A DNA stretch of 64,000 nt from Arthrobacter sp. NicSoilC5 (GTDB lineage: Bacteria > Actinomycetota > Actinomycetes > Actinomycetales > Micrococcaceae). This document shows positions 37,065 through 46,803 of this stretch, piece by piece. Under the pieces are notes generated by a model. It made no database searches. It saw only the letters and a program-made list of their open reading frames with translations, and was not told the origin of the DNA. The DNA is taken from positions 4,402,001 through 4,466,000 of the forward strand of contig NZ_AP024660.1 of assembly GCF_019977395.1 (NCBI RefSeq), read 5' to 3'. A program made the translations under genes and the position numbers. Position 1 is the stretch's first letter. Each line of letters starts with the position of its first letter.

Positions 37065-38036
37065 ATGACCATGACCATTGAGCAGGCCGAGTGGTTTGCT
37101 GGCACGTTCGAAAAGCTGGTTGCCAACGTGGGCCAGGCGGTGCTGGGCAAGGAACACGTCATCCGGCTGACCTTCACCGCCATGCTGGCCGAGGGCCACG
37201 TCCTGTTCGAGGACGCCCCGGGTACGGGCAAAACCTCCCTTGCCCGCGCCCTGGCTGCCACCGTGCAGGGCTCCAACAACCGCATCCAGTTCACCCCGGA
37301 CCTGCTGCCCTCCGACGTCACCGGTGTGACCATCTACGACCAGAAGACGCAGAAGTTCGAGTTCCACAAGGGCCCGATCTTCAACAACATCGTCCTGGCC
37401 GACGAAATCAACCGTGCCTCGCCCAAGACCCAGTCGGCGCTGCTGGAGGTCATGGAGGAATCCCGCGTGACCGTGGACGGCGTCACGTACTCGGCAGGGC
37501 GGCCCTTCATGGTGATGGCCACCCAGAACCCGATCGAGCAGGCAGGTACCTACCGCCTTCCCGAGGCGCAGCTTGACCGCTTCCTGATCAAGACCTCCAT
37601 CGGCTACCCGGACCACGCGTCCACGGTCCGGCTCCTGGGCGGCAGCAACCTGAAGGACCGCTCCAAGGAGCTCTCCGCCGTCATCACCACCCAGGCCGTG
37701 GCGGACATGGCCGATCTCGCCGCAACGGCGCACGTGGACACTGCCGTGCTGGAATACATCTCCAGGCTGTGCGAGGAAACCCGCAACGCCCCGGAGACGC
37801 GCCTTGGCGTGTCAGTGCGTGGCGCCCTGGCCATGGTGCGTGCCGCCAAGGTCTGGGCCGCCGCGCAGGGCCGGAACTTCGTCCTGCCGGACGACATCAA
37901 GGAACTGGCATCCGTGGTGTGGACCCACCGGTTCGTGATGGACCCCGAAGCAGAGTTCTCCGGCGCCACCGCTGAGGCCGTGCTGACCCGGATCCTGGCC
38001 GACGTCGCCGCCCCGCAGCAGCGCACCAACGCCTGA
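37065..38036 (+). CDS. MoxR-family AAA+ ATPase
   Basis: 323 residues from ATG 37065 (AGAAGGA 10 bp upstream); the frame is open before this but not protein-like. Walker A is EDAPGTGKTS, Walker B is IVLADEINRAS, and sensor regions ATQNPIEQAGTYRLPEAQLDRF are exactly MoxR. MoxR ATPases act as chaperones that insert cofactors or assemble complexes, usually with a DUF58/vWA partner encoded next door, as here. It lies 79 bp after giant gene B and 71 bp before DUF58. It matches the AAA-ATPase member of the bifidobacterial PFNA cluster. Confidence 0.92.
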   Translation: MTMTIEQAEWFAGTFEKLVANVGQAVLGKEHVIRLTFTAMLAEGHVLFEDAPGTGKTSLARALAATVQGSNNRIQFTPDLLPSDVTGVTIYDQKTQKFEFHKGPIFNNIVLADEINRASPKTQSALLEVMEESRVTVDGVTYSAGRPFMVMATQNPIEQAGTYRLPEAQLDRFLIKTSIGYPDHASTVRLLGGSNLKDRSKELSAVITTQAVADMADLAATAHVDTAVLEYISRLCEETRNAPETRLGVSVRGALAMVRAAKVWAAAQGRNFVLPDDIKELASVVWTHRFVMDPEAEFSGATAEAVLTRILADVAAPQQRTNA

Positions 38037-38107
38037 TCCGCCCGGCTGCGGCCGACCGCCGCAGCCACCGTCATTCCATTCCAGCGCAACAACGAAGGCA
38101 CACCCCT

Positions 38108-39451
38108 ATGTCCGACGGCACGTCCAGCGGTACCCCGTTGACCCGGCTCGCGGAGCGTTTCCAGCAACTCTTCCACCGGAACGGCCGCCCCACCCGGCTG
38201 CACCCTGCCGCGGTGTGGTCCGAGGCCAGCAGTACCGCACTCCAGGCCCTGACGCCCGCATGGCGGTCCGTCCGGGACATCTGGCTGAAGTACGCGTGGC
38301 CGGTGCTTTCCGTGGTCAGCATCCTGGGCTGGTCCGTCCTCGCCGCCGCGATCCTGCTCTGGACCACAGGACAGGCATTCGGCTGGCAGGAAGCCACGGC
38401 GGCGGCCATAGCCGCCTTCGCCATGTTCGTCATCGCAGTGGCCTTCATCCTGGGCCGGTCCTCGTACGGGGTGGTCCTGGACCTGGCCCGCACCCGGGTG
38501 GCGGTGGGGGACAGTGCCGTCGGCAGCATCGCCGTCTCCAACACCTCCGCGCGTCCCCTCCTGCCGGCCGCGCTGGAACTCCCGGTGGGCAGCACCACCG
38601 CCGTGTTCCACCTGCCCCGGATGAAGCCCGGCCAGGTGCACGAGGACCTGTTCACCATCCCCACCGCGCGCCGCGCCGTCATCGTGGTTGGACCGGTCCG
38701 CTCCGTGCGGGCGGACCCGCTGCACCTGCTGCGCCGCCAGGTCCTCTGGACTGAGCCGGAGGACCTCTTCGTCCACCCGCGGACCGTGGCCCTGGCCGGC
38801 TCCGCCGCAGGCTTCATCCGCGACCTCGAGGGCATGCCCACCACGGACCTCTCCAGCGCCGACGTCTCCTTCCACGCCCTGCGCGACTACGTGCCGGGCG
38901 ATGACCGCAGGCACATCCACTGGAAGACCACCGCCCGCACCAACAAGCTGATGGTGCGCCAGTTCGAGGAAACGCGCCGCGCCCACCTGGCCATTTCGCT
39001 GTCCATCAACACCGAGGAATACGCTTCCGAGACCGAGTTTGAGATGGCCATCTCCGTGGCCGCCTCCATCGGCCGGCAGGCCATCCGCGAACAGCGTGAA
39101 CTGGATGTCCTGACCCAGAAGGGCCCCCTGCGCTGCGAAACCGGCCGCAACATGCTGGACGACATGACCCGGATCGTCGGCGCCCCCATGCGCCGCACCG
39201 CCGTCGACCTCGCCCGGACCCTGGCCGACACCGTGCCCAACGCCTCCGTCGTCTTCTTCGTGGTGGGCAGCAACGTCACGGCAACCCAGCTTCGCTCCGC
39301 CGCCGCCTCCGTGCCGCCCGGTGTGCGCAGCCTGGCCGTCAGGGTGGAAGCCGGCGCGGCCCCCACCCGGGCCAACATCGCAGACCTTACTGTCCTGACC
39401 CTCGGCGACCTGGCCGACCTTGCCATCGTGCTGAGAAAGGCGGCAGCATGA
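38108..39451 (+). CDS. DUF58 domain membrane protein
   Basis: 447 residues. Two hydrophobic helices (about 60-118) come after a soluble N-terminal segment. The DUF58 signature is FHALRDYVPGDDRRHIHWKTTAR, followed by the vWA-like part with LMVRQFEE. DUF58 proteins pair with MoxR ATPases and with transglutaminase-like membrane proteins in many bacteria. The stop overlaps the transglutaminase-like gene start by 4 bp (ATGA). Its own activity is unknown; a scaffold for the MoxR chaperone is the usual inference. Confidence 0.88.
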   Translation: MSDGTSSGTPLTRLAERFQQLFHRNGRPTRLHPAAVWSEASSTALQALTPAWRSVRDIWLKYAWPVLSVVSILGWSVLAAAILLWTTGQAFGWQEATAAAIAAFAMFVIAVAFILGRSSYGVVLDLARTRVAVGDSAVGSIAVSNTSARPLLPAALELPVGSTTAVFHLPRMKPGQVHEDLFTIPTARRAVIVVGPVRSVRADPLHLLRRQVLWTEPEDLFVHPRTVALAGSAAGFIRDLEGMPTTDLSSADVSFHALRDYVPGDDRRHIHWKTTARTNKLMVRQFEETRRAHLAISLSINTEEYASETEFEMAISVAASIGRQAIREQRELDVLTQKGPLRCETGRNMLDDMTRIVGAPMRRTAVDLARTLADTVPNASVVFFVVGSNVTATQLRSAAASVPPGVRSLAVRVEAGAAPTRANIADLTVLTLGDLADLAIVLRKAAA

Positions 39452-42078
39452 GCACCGCACCGGGCCGATCCCGACAAACCCCTGCCCCCCGACAAACCCC
39501 TGCCCCGCAGACCCGCAGCCGCCGCAAGGTGGCCAACCAGGAGTCGGCGTTCGCGGACGGCCAGCCGCTATGGCACTTCCTGCTCGACGCCGGAGCCCTG
39601 GTGGTCCTGCTGGGCCTGGGACTGCTCGGCTTCGGCCTGAGCTTCGGCGGGGACCCGTACTACCTGCTGTCGGGTTTCGGCGGCATCATCCTGGGCCTGG
39701 CCATCGGTGCGGTCAACGCCCACCTGCGCCTGGGGCTGCTCATCACCACCGCGCTGGCCCTTGCCGCGTACCTGCTCTTTGGCACCTGGCTGGCGGTCCC
39801 TGATGCTGCCATCGCCGGCTTCGTCCCCACCCTGGATTCGCTGCGGACCCTGCTCCTCGGCGTCGTCTTCGCCTGGAAGGACATGCTCACGGTGGGCGTG
39901 CCCGTGGGAACTGCCGGCGGCGTGCTCATTGTCCCCTTCCTGAGCTCCCTGATCACGGCGCTCGTCGCGGCGCTGCTGACATGGCGCACCAAAAGCCCCT
40001 ACCTGCCCCTCCTGCCCGTGCTGGTCCTGTTCGTCACGGGCATCGCCTTCAGCACCAACGCGGCGTTCCTGACCCTGGAACGCGGCATCGGCCTGACCGT
40101 GCTGGGCATCGCGTGGGCAACGTTCCGCCGGGACGCGCTCCGGCGGAACAACACCCGGCGGGTGTCCGTGAACAACCCGCAGACGGATACCGCCGCCGCA
40201 CGGCGTGCCCGGATCCGCCGGCTGGGCATGGCTGCGGGAGTCATTGCCGCCAGCGTGGGAGTCACCGCAGTGGCCGCACCGCTGGTCAGCGCAGGAGAGG
40301 ACCGGAAAGTCCTCCGCAACGTGGTGGTGCCCCCGTTCGACCCCAAGGACTACATCACGCCCCTGGCAAGCTTCCGGACATACGTGAAGGACAAGAAGGA
40401 CGACACCCTGTTCGTGGTCAAGGGCCTCCCGAGGGACGGCCGGGTCCGGCTCGGCGCCCTGGATGCCTTCAACGGGACCAACTACAACATGGACCCCAAT
40501 GGCTCCGGAAACTTCAGCAAGGTGGGCGATGCGAAATCCATCAACACCCTCGCCGACTCATCCGGTGTGGTGCCCACCAACGACTACTCGATCAGCATCA
40601 AGATCGAGGACTACCAGGGCTACTTTGTCCCCGGCGGACGAAAGACCACCGGCATCAGTTTTGACCAGTCCGGCTCCGCCGCCGCTGCGGGCCTCTACTT
40701 CAACCCCGGCTCCGACACTGCGGTGACCACCAGCGGGCTGTCCCGCGGCGACTCCTACAGCGTCCAGGTTTCCGATCCCGTCAAGCTCGAGCACGGGCAG
40801 TTGACGCAGTACGACTTCGCAAAGATTTCCCTCCCGGATGCACTGGAGGTGCCGCCGGTGGTGGGCTCCCAGGCCAACGACCTGTCCGCCGATGCGCCAA
40901 CCGCCATCGACCGGGTGCGCCAGATCGAAGCCCACTTCCAAAAAACCGGGGCGTTCAGCAACGGTTTGGTCAGTGAAGGCCAGCTGCCCAGCGTCTCCGG
41001 CCACGGCTCGGCCCGCATCCGCAGCCTGCTGACGGCCAAGCAGATGCTGGGTGACGATGAGCAGTACGCGGTGGCCATGTCCCTGATGCTCCGCCACCTG
41101 GGCATCCCGTCCCGGGTAGTGATGGGTTTCTACCCTGAGCCGACCAGCCCGGAGAACGGTGCAGGCGAGGTGAAGATCACCGGCAAGGACGTCCACGCCT
41201 GGGTTGAGGTCGCCTTTGAACGGGTTGGCTGGGTCAGCTTCGATCCCACCCCGCCCAAGGACAACATCCCCATCCCGCCTGACCCCGAGAACAAGTCCAA
41301 GCCCAAGCCACAGGTGCTGCAGCCGCCGCCCCCGCCGCAGGAGCCGGCAGACCTGCCGCCGGACTCCTCACCGGACGCGCTGGATGCCGACCAGAAGAAG
41401 AACAACCCGTGGCTGTTCTGGGGTGCCCTCCTGGGCGCCCTGGGCGTCGTCGCGATCCCGCTGGTGATCCTGGCCCTGCCGCTGCTGCTGATCGCCCTGT
41501 TGAAGACACGACGGCGGAAGTCGCGTTTCCGCGACGGGCACGCCGCCCAGCGCGTGGGCGGAGGATGGAACGAGGTAGTGAGCCTGGCGACAGACCTGGG
41601 CGCCGCGGTCGACACGCGCTCGACGCGGCGGGAGAGTGCTGCCGTCCTGGCCGAAGCGTTCCCAGCCACCCAGGGAACCACCACCATGCTGGCGCGCCGG
41701 GCGGACGCCTCGATCTTCGGAGCGGGGGAGCCCACCGAGGAGGAGGTCCGCGAGTACTGGACCATCGTTGACGGGTCCCTCAAGGAGATGACCTCCTCCA
41801 TCGGATTCTGGCGGCGCCAGCAGGCACGGTTCTCGCCGCGGTCGCTCCTTGCCGACGCCAGGACCGCGATGAACTCCGGCCAGGGCCTCAAGCTGCGCGG
41901 CGGCCGTGTGGCGCTCCCGGCGGTGGGCGGAATCCTGGCTGCGCGCCGCCGCCGGATTGCCGGCGGGAACCCTTCCACGGGCCGGGCGGAAACGCCCAAC
42001 GCACCTTCATCGCCCCGGCCGGACGCACCGGCCCGGGACACGAACGAGCCAGACCAGCAAGGACCCCACCAGCAGTGA
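39448..42078 (+). CDS. TgpA-like transglutaminase-fold membrane protein lacking the catalytic Cys
   Basis: 876 residues. About six N-terminal membrane helices (residues about 35-280), an extracytoplasmic transglutaminase domain (about 440-610), another helix pair (about 655-690) and a cytoplasmic C-terminus. In the core, the family pattern G-x-C-E-Q-F/Y-A reads GDDEQYA, with Asp537 at the Cys position. His583 (VHAWVEV) and Asp599 (SFDPTPP) remain. A thiol-based transfer or peptidase reaction is thus not expected, and a binding or structural role is more likely. A Pro-rich linker follows (PPPPPQEPADLPP). It corresponds to TgM of the PFNA cluster. Its start overlaps the DUF58 stop, and its stop overlaps the next start by 1 bp (TGATG). 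Confidence 0.85.
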   Translation: MSTAPGRSRQTPAPRQTPAPQTRSRRKVANQESAFADGQPLWHFLLDAGALVVLLGLGLLGFGLSFGGDPYYLLSGFGGIILGLAIGAVNAHLRLGLLITTALALAAYLLFGTWLAVPDAAIAGFVPTLDSLRTLLLGVVFAWKDMLTVGVPVGTAGGVLIVPFLSSLITALVAALLTWRTKSPYLPLLPVLVLFVTGIAFSTNAAFLTLERGIGLTVLGIAWATFRRDALRRNNTRRVSVNNPQTDTAAARRARIRRLGMAAGVIAASVGVTAVAAPLVSAGEDRKVLRNVVVPPFDPKDYITPLASFRTYVKDKKDDTLFVVKGLPRDGRVRLGALDAFNGTNYNMDPNGSGNFSKVGDAKSINTLADSSGVVPTNDYSISIKIEDYQGYFVPGGRKTTGISFDQSGSAAAAGLYFNPGSDTAVTTSGLSRGDSYSVQVSDPVKLEHGQLTQYDFAKISLPDALEVPPVVGSQANDLSADAPTAIDRVRQIEAHFQKTGAFSNGLVSEGQLPSVSGHGSARIRSLLTAKQMLGDDEQYAVAMSLMLRHLGIPSRVVMGFYPEPTSPENGAGEVKITGKDVHAWVEVAFERVGWVSFDPTPPKDNIPIPPDPENKSKPKPQVLQPPPPPQEPADLPPDSSPDALDADQKKNNPWLFWGALLGALGVVAIPLVILALPLLLIALLKTRRRKSRFRDGHAAQRVGGGWNEVVSLATDLGAAVDTRSTRRESAAVLAEAFPATQGTTTMLARRADASIFGAGEPTEEEVREYWTIVDGSLKEMTSSIGFWRRQQARFSPRSLLADARTAMNSGQGLKLRGGRVALPAVGGILAARRRRIAGGNPSTGRAETPNAPSSPRPDAPARDTNEPDQQGPHQQ

Positions 42079-43769
42079 TGCCCGACGCCGAACGCTGCCC
42101 GCGCTGCCAACAGCAGATCCGCGCGGGAGCCACCTTCTGCACCGCCTGCGGCGCGCCGCTGCCCAACCGGGCAGCGCGCCGCACCCGCACCCCGGACCCG
42201 CTGGAGCACCAAGACAGGAGTGACGCCAGGGAAGCGCGCCCCACGCATGCGCCCGGGATTCCCGGTACTATCCCGGTAGTAGAAAGGCCCCCGGCAGGTC
42301 AGCCGGCGGGCACAGCACATACGGGCAACGCGCGCAGGGGCACCCTGCATACGGGCACCGGGCCGGGCACGACCGGCGGTTCCACAAGGGTGGAAGCCGC
42401 TCCAGGGGGAGGAACGGGAATGGCAGTGAACCTTCAGCTTGTTCCGGCTGCGGCGGGCAAGCGGCTTGGCGCTGCCGTCATCGACTGGCTGCCCGGGGTG
42501 GCAGTGCTGGTGGTGACGTTCGCCATCGGATTTGCCGGGATCACCCGCACCAGGAGCGGCGGGTTCATCGTGTACGACACCTCTTCCCTGGTGCTGTTCG
42601 GCGGAATCGGCCTGGGCCTCACCCTGGCCTACCTGTTCGTCGTGCTCGGTCTGGAAGCCCGCAGCGGCAAAACGCCCGGCAACCTGGCCATGGGCATCCG
42701 CAGCGCGGACCAGGACGGCTACGCACCCGGTGCGGGCGCTGTGTTCCTGCGCGGCCTCATCACCGGGGCGGGCATCCTCCTGGCCCTGCTGGCGGCAGTG
42801 CTGGTAGTGGTCTTCAAATGGTTCGACGCCGCCCTGTTCATCCTCGGCCCGCTGCTCCTGGTGGGTGCTGCCTGGGCTGTGCTGGTGGTGGTTTCCAACC
42901 GTTGGGACAAGAACGGCGGCCTCCGGGGCTGGAATGACACCGCTGCCAAGACCCTCGTGTTCGACGTCAAGGCAGGCAGGGACCCCATCACCACCGGCGG
43001 CATCCAGGGTCCCTACAGCTTCGCGCCCCTGGACCTCCCGCCTGTGCAGCAGGTGCTCTCCCCGGTGGCCGGGGCCAAAGCGCCGCAAACCGCCGCACCG
43101 CAAACCGCCGCACCCCAAGCCGGCTCCCAGCCACCTGCTCCGGTACTGCAGTCTCCGCCACCTGCTGTCCCGGCCCCGTACAACCCAGCCCCCTACAACC
43201 CGGCCCCTGCGGCTCCGGCACCGCAGGTCAACGGACCGCAGGCGTCCGCGCCCCAAGCACCTGCGCCGTCGGCCACCATGCCTTCGCAGACCATGCCGTA
43301 CACCTCGCCGGCGTCCTTCGCGCCGCCCGCGGCCGGTTCCCAGGGCGTTCCCCCGGGGCACCGGGTGCCTTCGCAGCATGTGGACGACGACGTCGAACGC
43401 ACCCAGGTGCGTCCCGGCGCCGGAGGACCAGCCCAGGTGGCCGTCCTCCGCATCCGCCTGGACGACGGCCGCGACTTCCAGCTGGACCGCAGCGTCCTGG
43501 TGGGCCGGAACCCGGTGGGGCAATCGGGCGAACAGCACGCCCAGCTGCTGGCTGTAGACGACCCCGGGCGCTCCATCTCCAAGACGCACCTGCACCTGCT
43601 CACTGACGGTGCGGGCATCTGGGTGACGGACCGGCAGTCGACCAACGGAAGCGCCGTCACCACCCCGGACGGCCTGCGCACCCCCCTGGTGCCGGGCGTC
43701 CCCACGTTTGTTACCCCGGGATCCAGCGTGCACTTTGGAGACCGTACCTTTTACCTAGGACAGGCATGA
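42078..43769 (+). CDS. RDD-family membrane protein with zinc ribbon and C-terminal FHA domain
   Basis: 563 residues from ATG 42078; GTG 42075 is an alternative. A zinc ribbon has Cys7, Cys10, Cys21 and Cys24. The RDD domain (about 125-300) shows GKRLGAAVIDWLPG and GKTPGNLAMGIRSAD with three to four helices. A long Pro/Ala/Gln-rich stretch, with repeats such as PQTAAPQTAAPQ and YNPAPYNPAP, links to an FHA domain (VLVGRNPVG, SISKTHLHL, STNGS), all phosphothreonine-contact residues present. It probably docks a phosphorylated partner at the membrane. It overlaps the PP2C gene by 4 bp. Confidence 0.85.
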   Translation: MPDAERCPRCQQQIRAGATFCTACGAPLPNRAARRTRTPDPLEHQDRSDAREARPTHAPGIPGTIPVVERPPAGQPAGTAHTGNARRGTLHTGTGPGTTGGSTRVEAAPGGGTGMAVNLQLVPAAAGKRLGAAVIDWLPGVAVLVVTFAIGFAGITRTRSGGFIVYDTSSLVLFGGIGLGLTLAYLFVVLGLEARSGKTPGNLAMGIRSADQDGYAPGAGAVFLRGLITGAGILLALLAAVLVVVFKWFDAALFILGPLLLVGAAWAVLVVVSNRWDKNGGLRGWNDTAAKTLVFDVKAGRDPITTGGIQGPYSFAPLDLPPVQQVLSPVAGAKAPQTAAPQTAAPQAGSQPPAPVLQSPPPAVPAPYNPAPYNPAPAAPAPQVNGPQASAPQAPAPSATMPSQTMPYTSPASFAPPAAGSQGVPPGHRVPSQHVDDDVERTQVRPGAGGPAQVAVLRIRLDDGRDFQLDRSVLVGRNPVGQSGEQHAQLLAVDDPGRSISKTHLHLLTDGAGIWVTDRQSTNGSAVTTPDGLRTPLVPGVPTFVTPGSSVHFGDRTFYLGQA

Positions 43770-44692
43770 ACCAGCACCCCGCCAGTGTTTCCTCCACCAT
43801 CCAGCCGGGGCCGGGCCTCAGCCTTACCTACGGCTACGGGACGGACAGGGGACTCCGCCGGGAGCTGAACGAGGATTCCTACATCGCCGCCGACCCGATC
43901 TTCGCCGTGGCTGACGGCATGGGCGGACACGAGGCCGGCGAAATCGCCAGCGGCCTGTGCGTGCGCGCCCTGGCAGAAATGCCCCAGGTCACCACGGGGG
44001 AGCGGAACATTACCGCGTCCCTCCTCCAGGAGTACCTGGTCCGTGCCGACGCCTCCATCCGGGAAGCCACAGGCGCCCGCGCCGGCACCACCCTGACGGG
44101 CGCTGTGGTGGTGGAGCAAATGGGCGTGCCGTACTGGCTGGTCATGAACATTGGCGATTCCCGCACCTACCGGCTCAGCCAGGGCCGGTTCGAGCAGATC
44201 AGCGTGGACCATTCCGAGGTCCAGGAGCTCGTGGACGCCGGCGAGATCACCGCACAGGAAGCCACCGTCCATCCCCGCCGCCACGTGGTCACCCGGGCCC
44301 TGGGCACCGGGGACGAGACGGAGGCGGACTACTGGCTCCTCCCCGTGGAGGAAGGCGACCGGGTGCTGGTCTGTTCGGACGGCCTCACCGGGGAATTGCC
44401 GGACGAGGAGATCCTCCGGATCCTCAGCACCGTGGCTGCGCCGCAGGACGCAGTGGACGCCCTGATCCAGGCTGCCCTGCGCAGCGGCGGCCGGGACAAC
44501 GTGACGGCCATCGTGGTGGACGCCAGGAACGTAGCGAACGACGACGGCACCGGCACCACGGCACCCCGCCACACCCCGGCGGACGGGGACGAAGTGACGC
44601 TGCCGCGGCCGGCTGCGTCCGAAGCCGTCACGCAGCCCCTGCCGGCGCCCGTCGAAGCCGGCACCGACCAGGACGGAGAGCCCGGACGATGA
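43766..44692 (+). CDS. PP2C-family Ser/Thr protein phosphatase
   Basis: 308 residues. The metal-binding motifs are complete and in order: LNEDSYIAADP, VADGMGGHEAGE, GTTLTGAVV, NIGDSRTYRL, VTRALGTG, LVCSDGLTGEL and RDNVTAIVVDA. It should remove phosphate from Thr/Ser on targets of the kinase encoded at 46800, including perhaps the FHA partners. There is no membrane helix; the last 50 residues are a disordered Thr/Pro/Asp-rich tail. Start and stop each overlap the neighbouring gene by 4 bp. It corresponds to PrpC in the PFNA cluster. Confidence 0.92.
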   Translation: MNQHPASVSSTIQPGPGLSLTYGYGTDRGLRRELNEDSYIAADPIFAVADGMGGHEAGEIASGLCVRALAEMPQVTTGERNITASLLQEYLVRADASIREATGARAGTTLTGAVVVEQMGVPYWLVMNIGDSRTYRLSQGRFEQISVDHSEVQELVDAGEITAQEATVHPRRHVVTRALGTGDETEADYWLLPVEEGDRVLVCSDGLTGELPDEEILRILSTVAAPQDAVDALIQAALRSGGRDNVTAIVVDARNVANDDGTGTTAPRHTPADGDEVTLPRPAASEAVTQPLPAPVEAGTDQDGEPGR

Positions 44693-46803
44693 CCGGCGCC
44701 AGCTACATTCCCGGCACCTGGCTGGGCATCGTCCGGTCCGGGACCGCAGTCCTCCTGGGCCCGGAGACACCCGCCGGACTCGCAGGGGCCATTTGGGAGC
44801 TCCTGGCTTCGCAGCCCGAGCCGCACGAGGTCCTGGCAGCCGTCACCAGCAGTTCCGGTGGCTCCCTGACCCGCATCCCGTCCTTCGGCATCCTGGATTT
44901 CAACGGGTCCTTGCGGGTCTTCCTGCGCGGTGACCTCGACCTCACCGTGGAGCAGCCCGGCGGCCCGGTGGAGCTCGACGGCCGAGACGTGACCACCTGG
45001 AACGAGCGCAGGTTCGTCGTGCCCGGGACATGCCGGCTGGGTATCGCCAGCGGTGCCACGGCGGGGAAGGCCGCGGGACGCCCCGGCCGGCCGCTCGGTG
45101 AACAGCTGCTGGGTGAACAGCCGCTGCCTGAACTGCCGCTGGCTGAACTGCCGCTGGGGGAGGGTGTGGTGCTGCTCCAGACGCTGACCCTGTGCGCGCC
45201 GGCCGGCCCTGCCGCCGTCGGTGGTCCTGCCGCAGTGGACCGCGAAGAATCCCCGGGGAAACCGGCCAGTGTGGATGGCCCGTTCGCCGTCAGTTCTTCC
45301 GGCGAGGTGGACGGTCCAGCCGGCTTCGACCAGGCCCTTACCCCGGAAGCGCCAGCAGGTGGGGGCGAAACAGCCGACGATTCCCCCGTGGGGACCCCTA
45401 GTGGCATCCCGGCCGCAATCGCCGGAGACCCGCAGCAACCTGACGCGCTGCCGGATCCGGTACCCTCCGCGCACCACCTTGATCCGGAAGCCACCATTGC
45501 CCCCGGCGCGATCATCGACGCCGACGGAGAGCTCCTCGAAGCAACCGGCAACGAAGACCCGACCAGCCTTGGGGACCCAGGATCGGAGCTGCCCGGTTCC
45601 GGTGCCGCCGGGGCGGACTCAACCACCGCTGCGGCAGGCCACGGTGATGCGGGTCCCGCGGTGGAGATGACCACGTCCTACGACCACCTGTGGGACCGCA
45701 CCGTCATGAGGAACATCGAAGACGCAGCCGTCCGCGAGGACCCCGACGCCGACTCCGGACATGTAGTGCCGCAGCAACAGCCGGCGCTGCCCGCAGCTGA
45801 ACCGCTCCCTGCCCTGGGCGCGGGGGAGGATGCGGCGCCGGGTGGCTCGTCGGCCGAATCCGGAGCAGGACCGGCCGGAGCAGCAGATGCCGGACCAGCA
45901 GATGCCCGTTCAGATGCTTCCGCCGGACACGGTGACGGCTCGAACGGCACGGCTGCCACTCCGTCCCGTCCCGCTTCCTCCGGTGTCCTCATCGATTCCG
46001 TCCCCTGGCGCACTGCAGGGACGGCACCCGCACCGACGGAACCCGGCACCGGCAGCGACGCTCCCGCCCGGGAGTTCGCGCCGTTCCAGGGACCTCCGGC
46101 TGCCTATGAGCCCGGTCCGCCTGCCTTTGGGCCTGCCCCGGTCCATGAGCTGCCTGCCGATGCACCGCAAGCCCATAATCCGCCAGTCCATAATCCACAG
46201 GTCCAGCAGCCGGACACGGGCCAGGAACCCGCTGCCGGCTTCGATCCGGACCATGATGGCCAGACGGTCATGAAGAGCAGCGTCGCCGGATCAACGGCCG
46301 GCCCTGCCGCGGACGCACCTGCGGCCCGGCAGGATGCGGGCGGCGGCCCGCTGGTGCTGGCGCGCGTCTGCGCCCAGGGCCACGCCAATCCGCCCACCCG
46401 CGCCCAGTGCAGCGTCTGCGGGGCGGCCCTGTTGCCCGATGCGGTGCAGGTAGCGCGTCCCAGGCTGGGACGGATGCGGCTGTCCACCGGCGACCTGCTG
46501 GACCTCGACCAGTCCATGGTGATCGGCCGCCAGCCGTCGGTGTCCCGGGTGCAGGGCGGCGTGATGCCGCGCCTGGTGCAGGTGGCAAGCCCGGGCGGTG
46601 ACATCTCGCGGTCCCATGTGGAGGTGCGGCTTGAGGGCTGGCACGTGATGCTCTGCGACCTTAAGGCCACCAACGGCACCGTCCTGGTCCGCGAAGGCCA
46701 ACCGCCGCGCCGTCTCGCCCAGAACGAGATGGCCATCCTGCTCGACGGTGATATCGCTGAACTGGGCGACAACATCTCATTGCGTTTTGAGGAGATTCCT
46801 TGA
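44689..46803 (+). CDS. FHA-domain protein with long disordered middle and zinc-ribbon-like motif
   Basis: 704 residues from ATG 44689 (ATGA overlap with PP2C); a longer open frame upstream is only the shadow of the PP2C gene. The N-terminal 125 residues form a compact domain (SYIPGTWLGIVRSG, LDLTVEQPGGPVELDG) that I do not recognise. A low-complexity region of about 430 residues follows, including short repeats GEQLLGEQPLPELPLAELPL. A Cys/His motif (VCAQGH then CSVC, from about 561) precedes a C-terminal FHA domain with VIGRQPSVS, DISRSHVEV and ATNGTV. No membrane helix. It is probably a cytoplasmic phospho-dependent adaptor. Confidence 0.8.
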   Translation: MTGASYIPGTWLGIVRSGTAVLLGPETPAGLAGAIWELLASQPEPHEVLAAVTSSSGGSLTRIPSFGILDFNGSLRVFLRGDLDLTVEQPGGPVELDGRDVTTWNERRFVVPGTCRLGIASGATAGKAAGRPGRPLGEQLLGEQPLPELPLAELPLGEGVVLLQTLTLCAPAGPAAVGGPAAVDREESPGKPASVDGPFAVSSSGEVDGPAGFDQALTPEAPAGGGETADDSPVGTPSGIPAAIAGDPQQPDALPDPVPSAHHLDPEATIAPGAIIDADGELLEATGNEDPTSLGDPGSELPGSGAAGADSTTAAAGHGDAGPAVEMTTSYDHLWDRTVMRNIEDAAVREDPDADSGHVVPQQQPALPAAEPLPALGAGEDAAPGGSSAESGAGPAGAADAGPADARSDASAGHGDGSNGTAATPSRPASSGVLIDSVPWRTAGTAPAPTEPGTGSDAPAREFAPFQGPPAAYEPGPPAFGPAPVHELPADAPQAHNPPVHNPQVQQPDTGQEPAAGFDPDHDGQTVMKSSVAGSTAGPAADAPAARQDAGGGPLVLARVCAQGHANPPTRAQCSVCGAALLPDAVQVARPRLGRMRLSTGDLLDLDQSMVIGRQPSVSRVQGGVMPRLVQVASPGGDISRSHVEVRLEGWHVMLCDLKATNGTVLVREGQPPRRLAQNEMAILLDGDIAELGDNISLRFEEIP

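Noticed and set aside
43957..46803. 948-codon version of the FHA adaptor starting inside the PP2C gene
   Set aside because: The first 244 codons are the out-of-frame shadow of PP2C. ATG 44689 gives the ATGA overlap seen throughout this locus.
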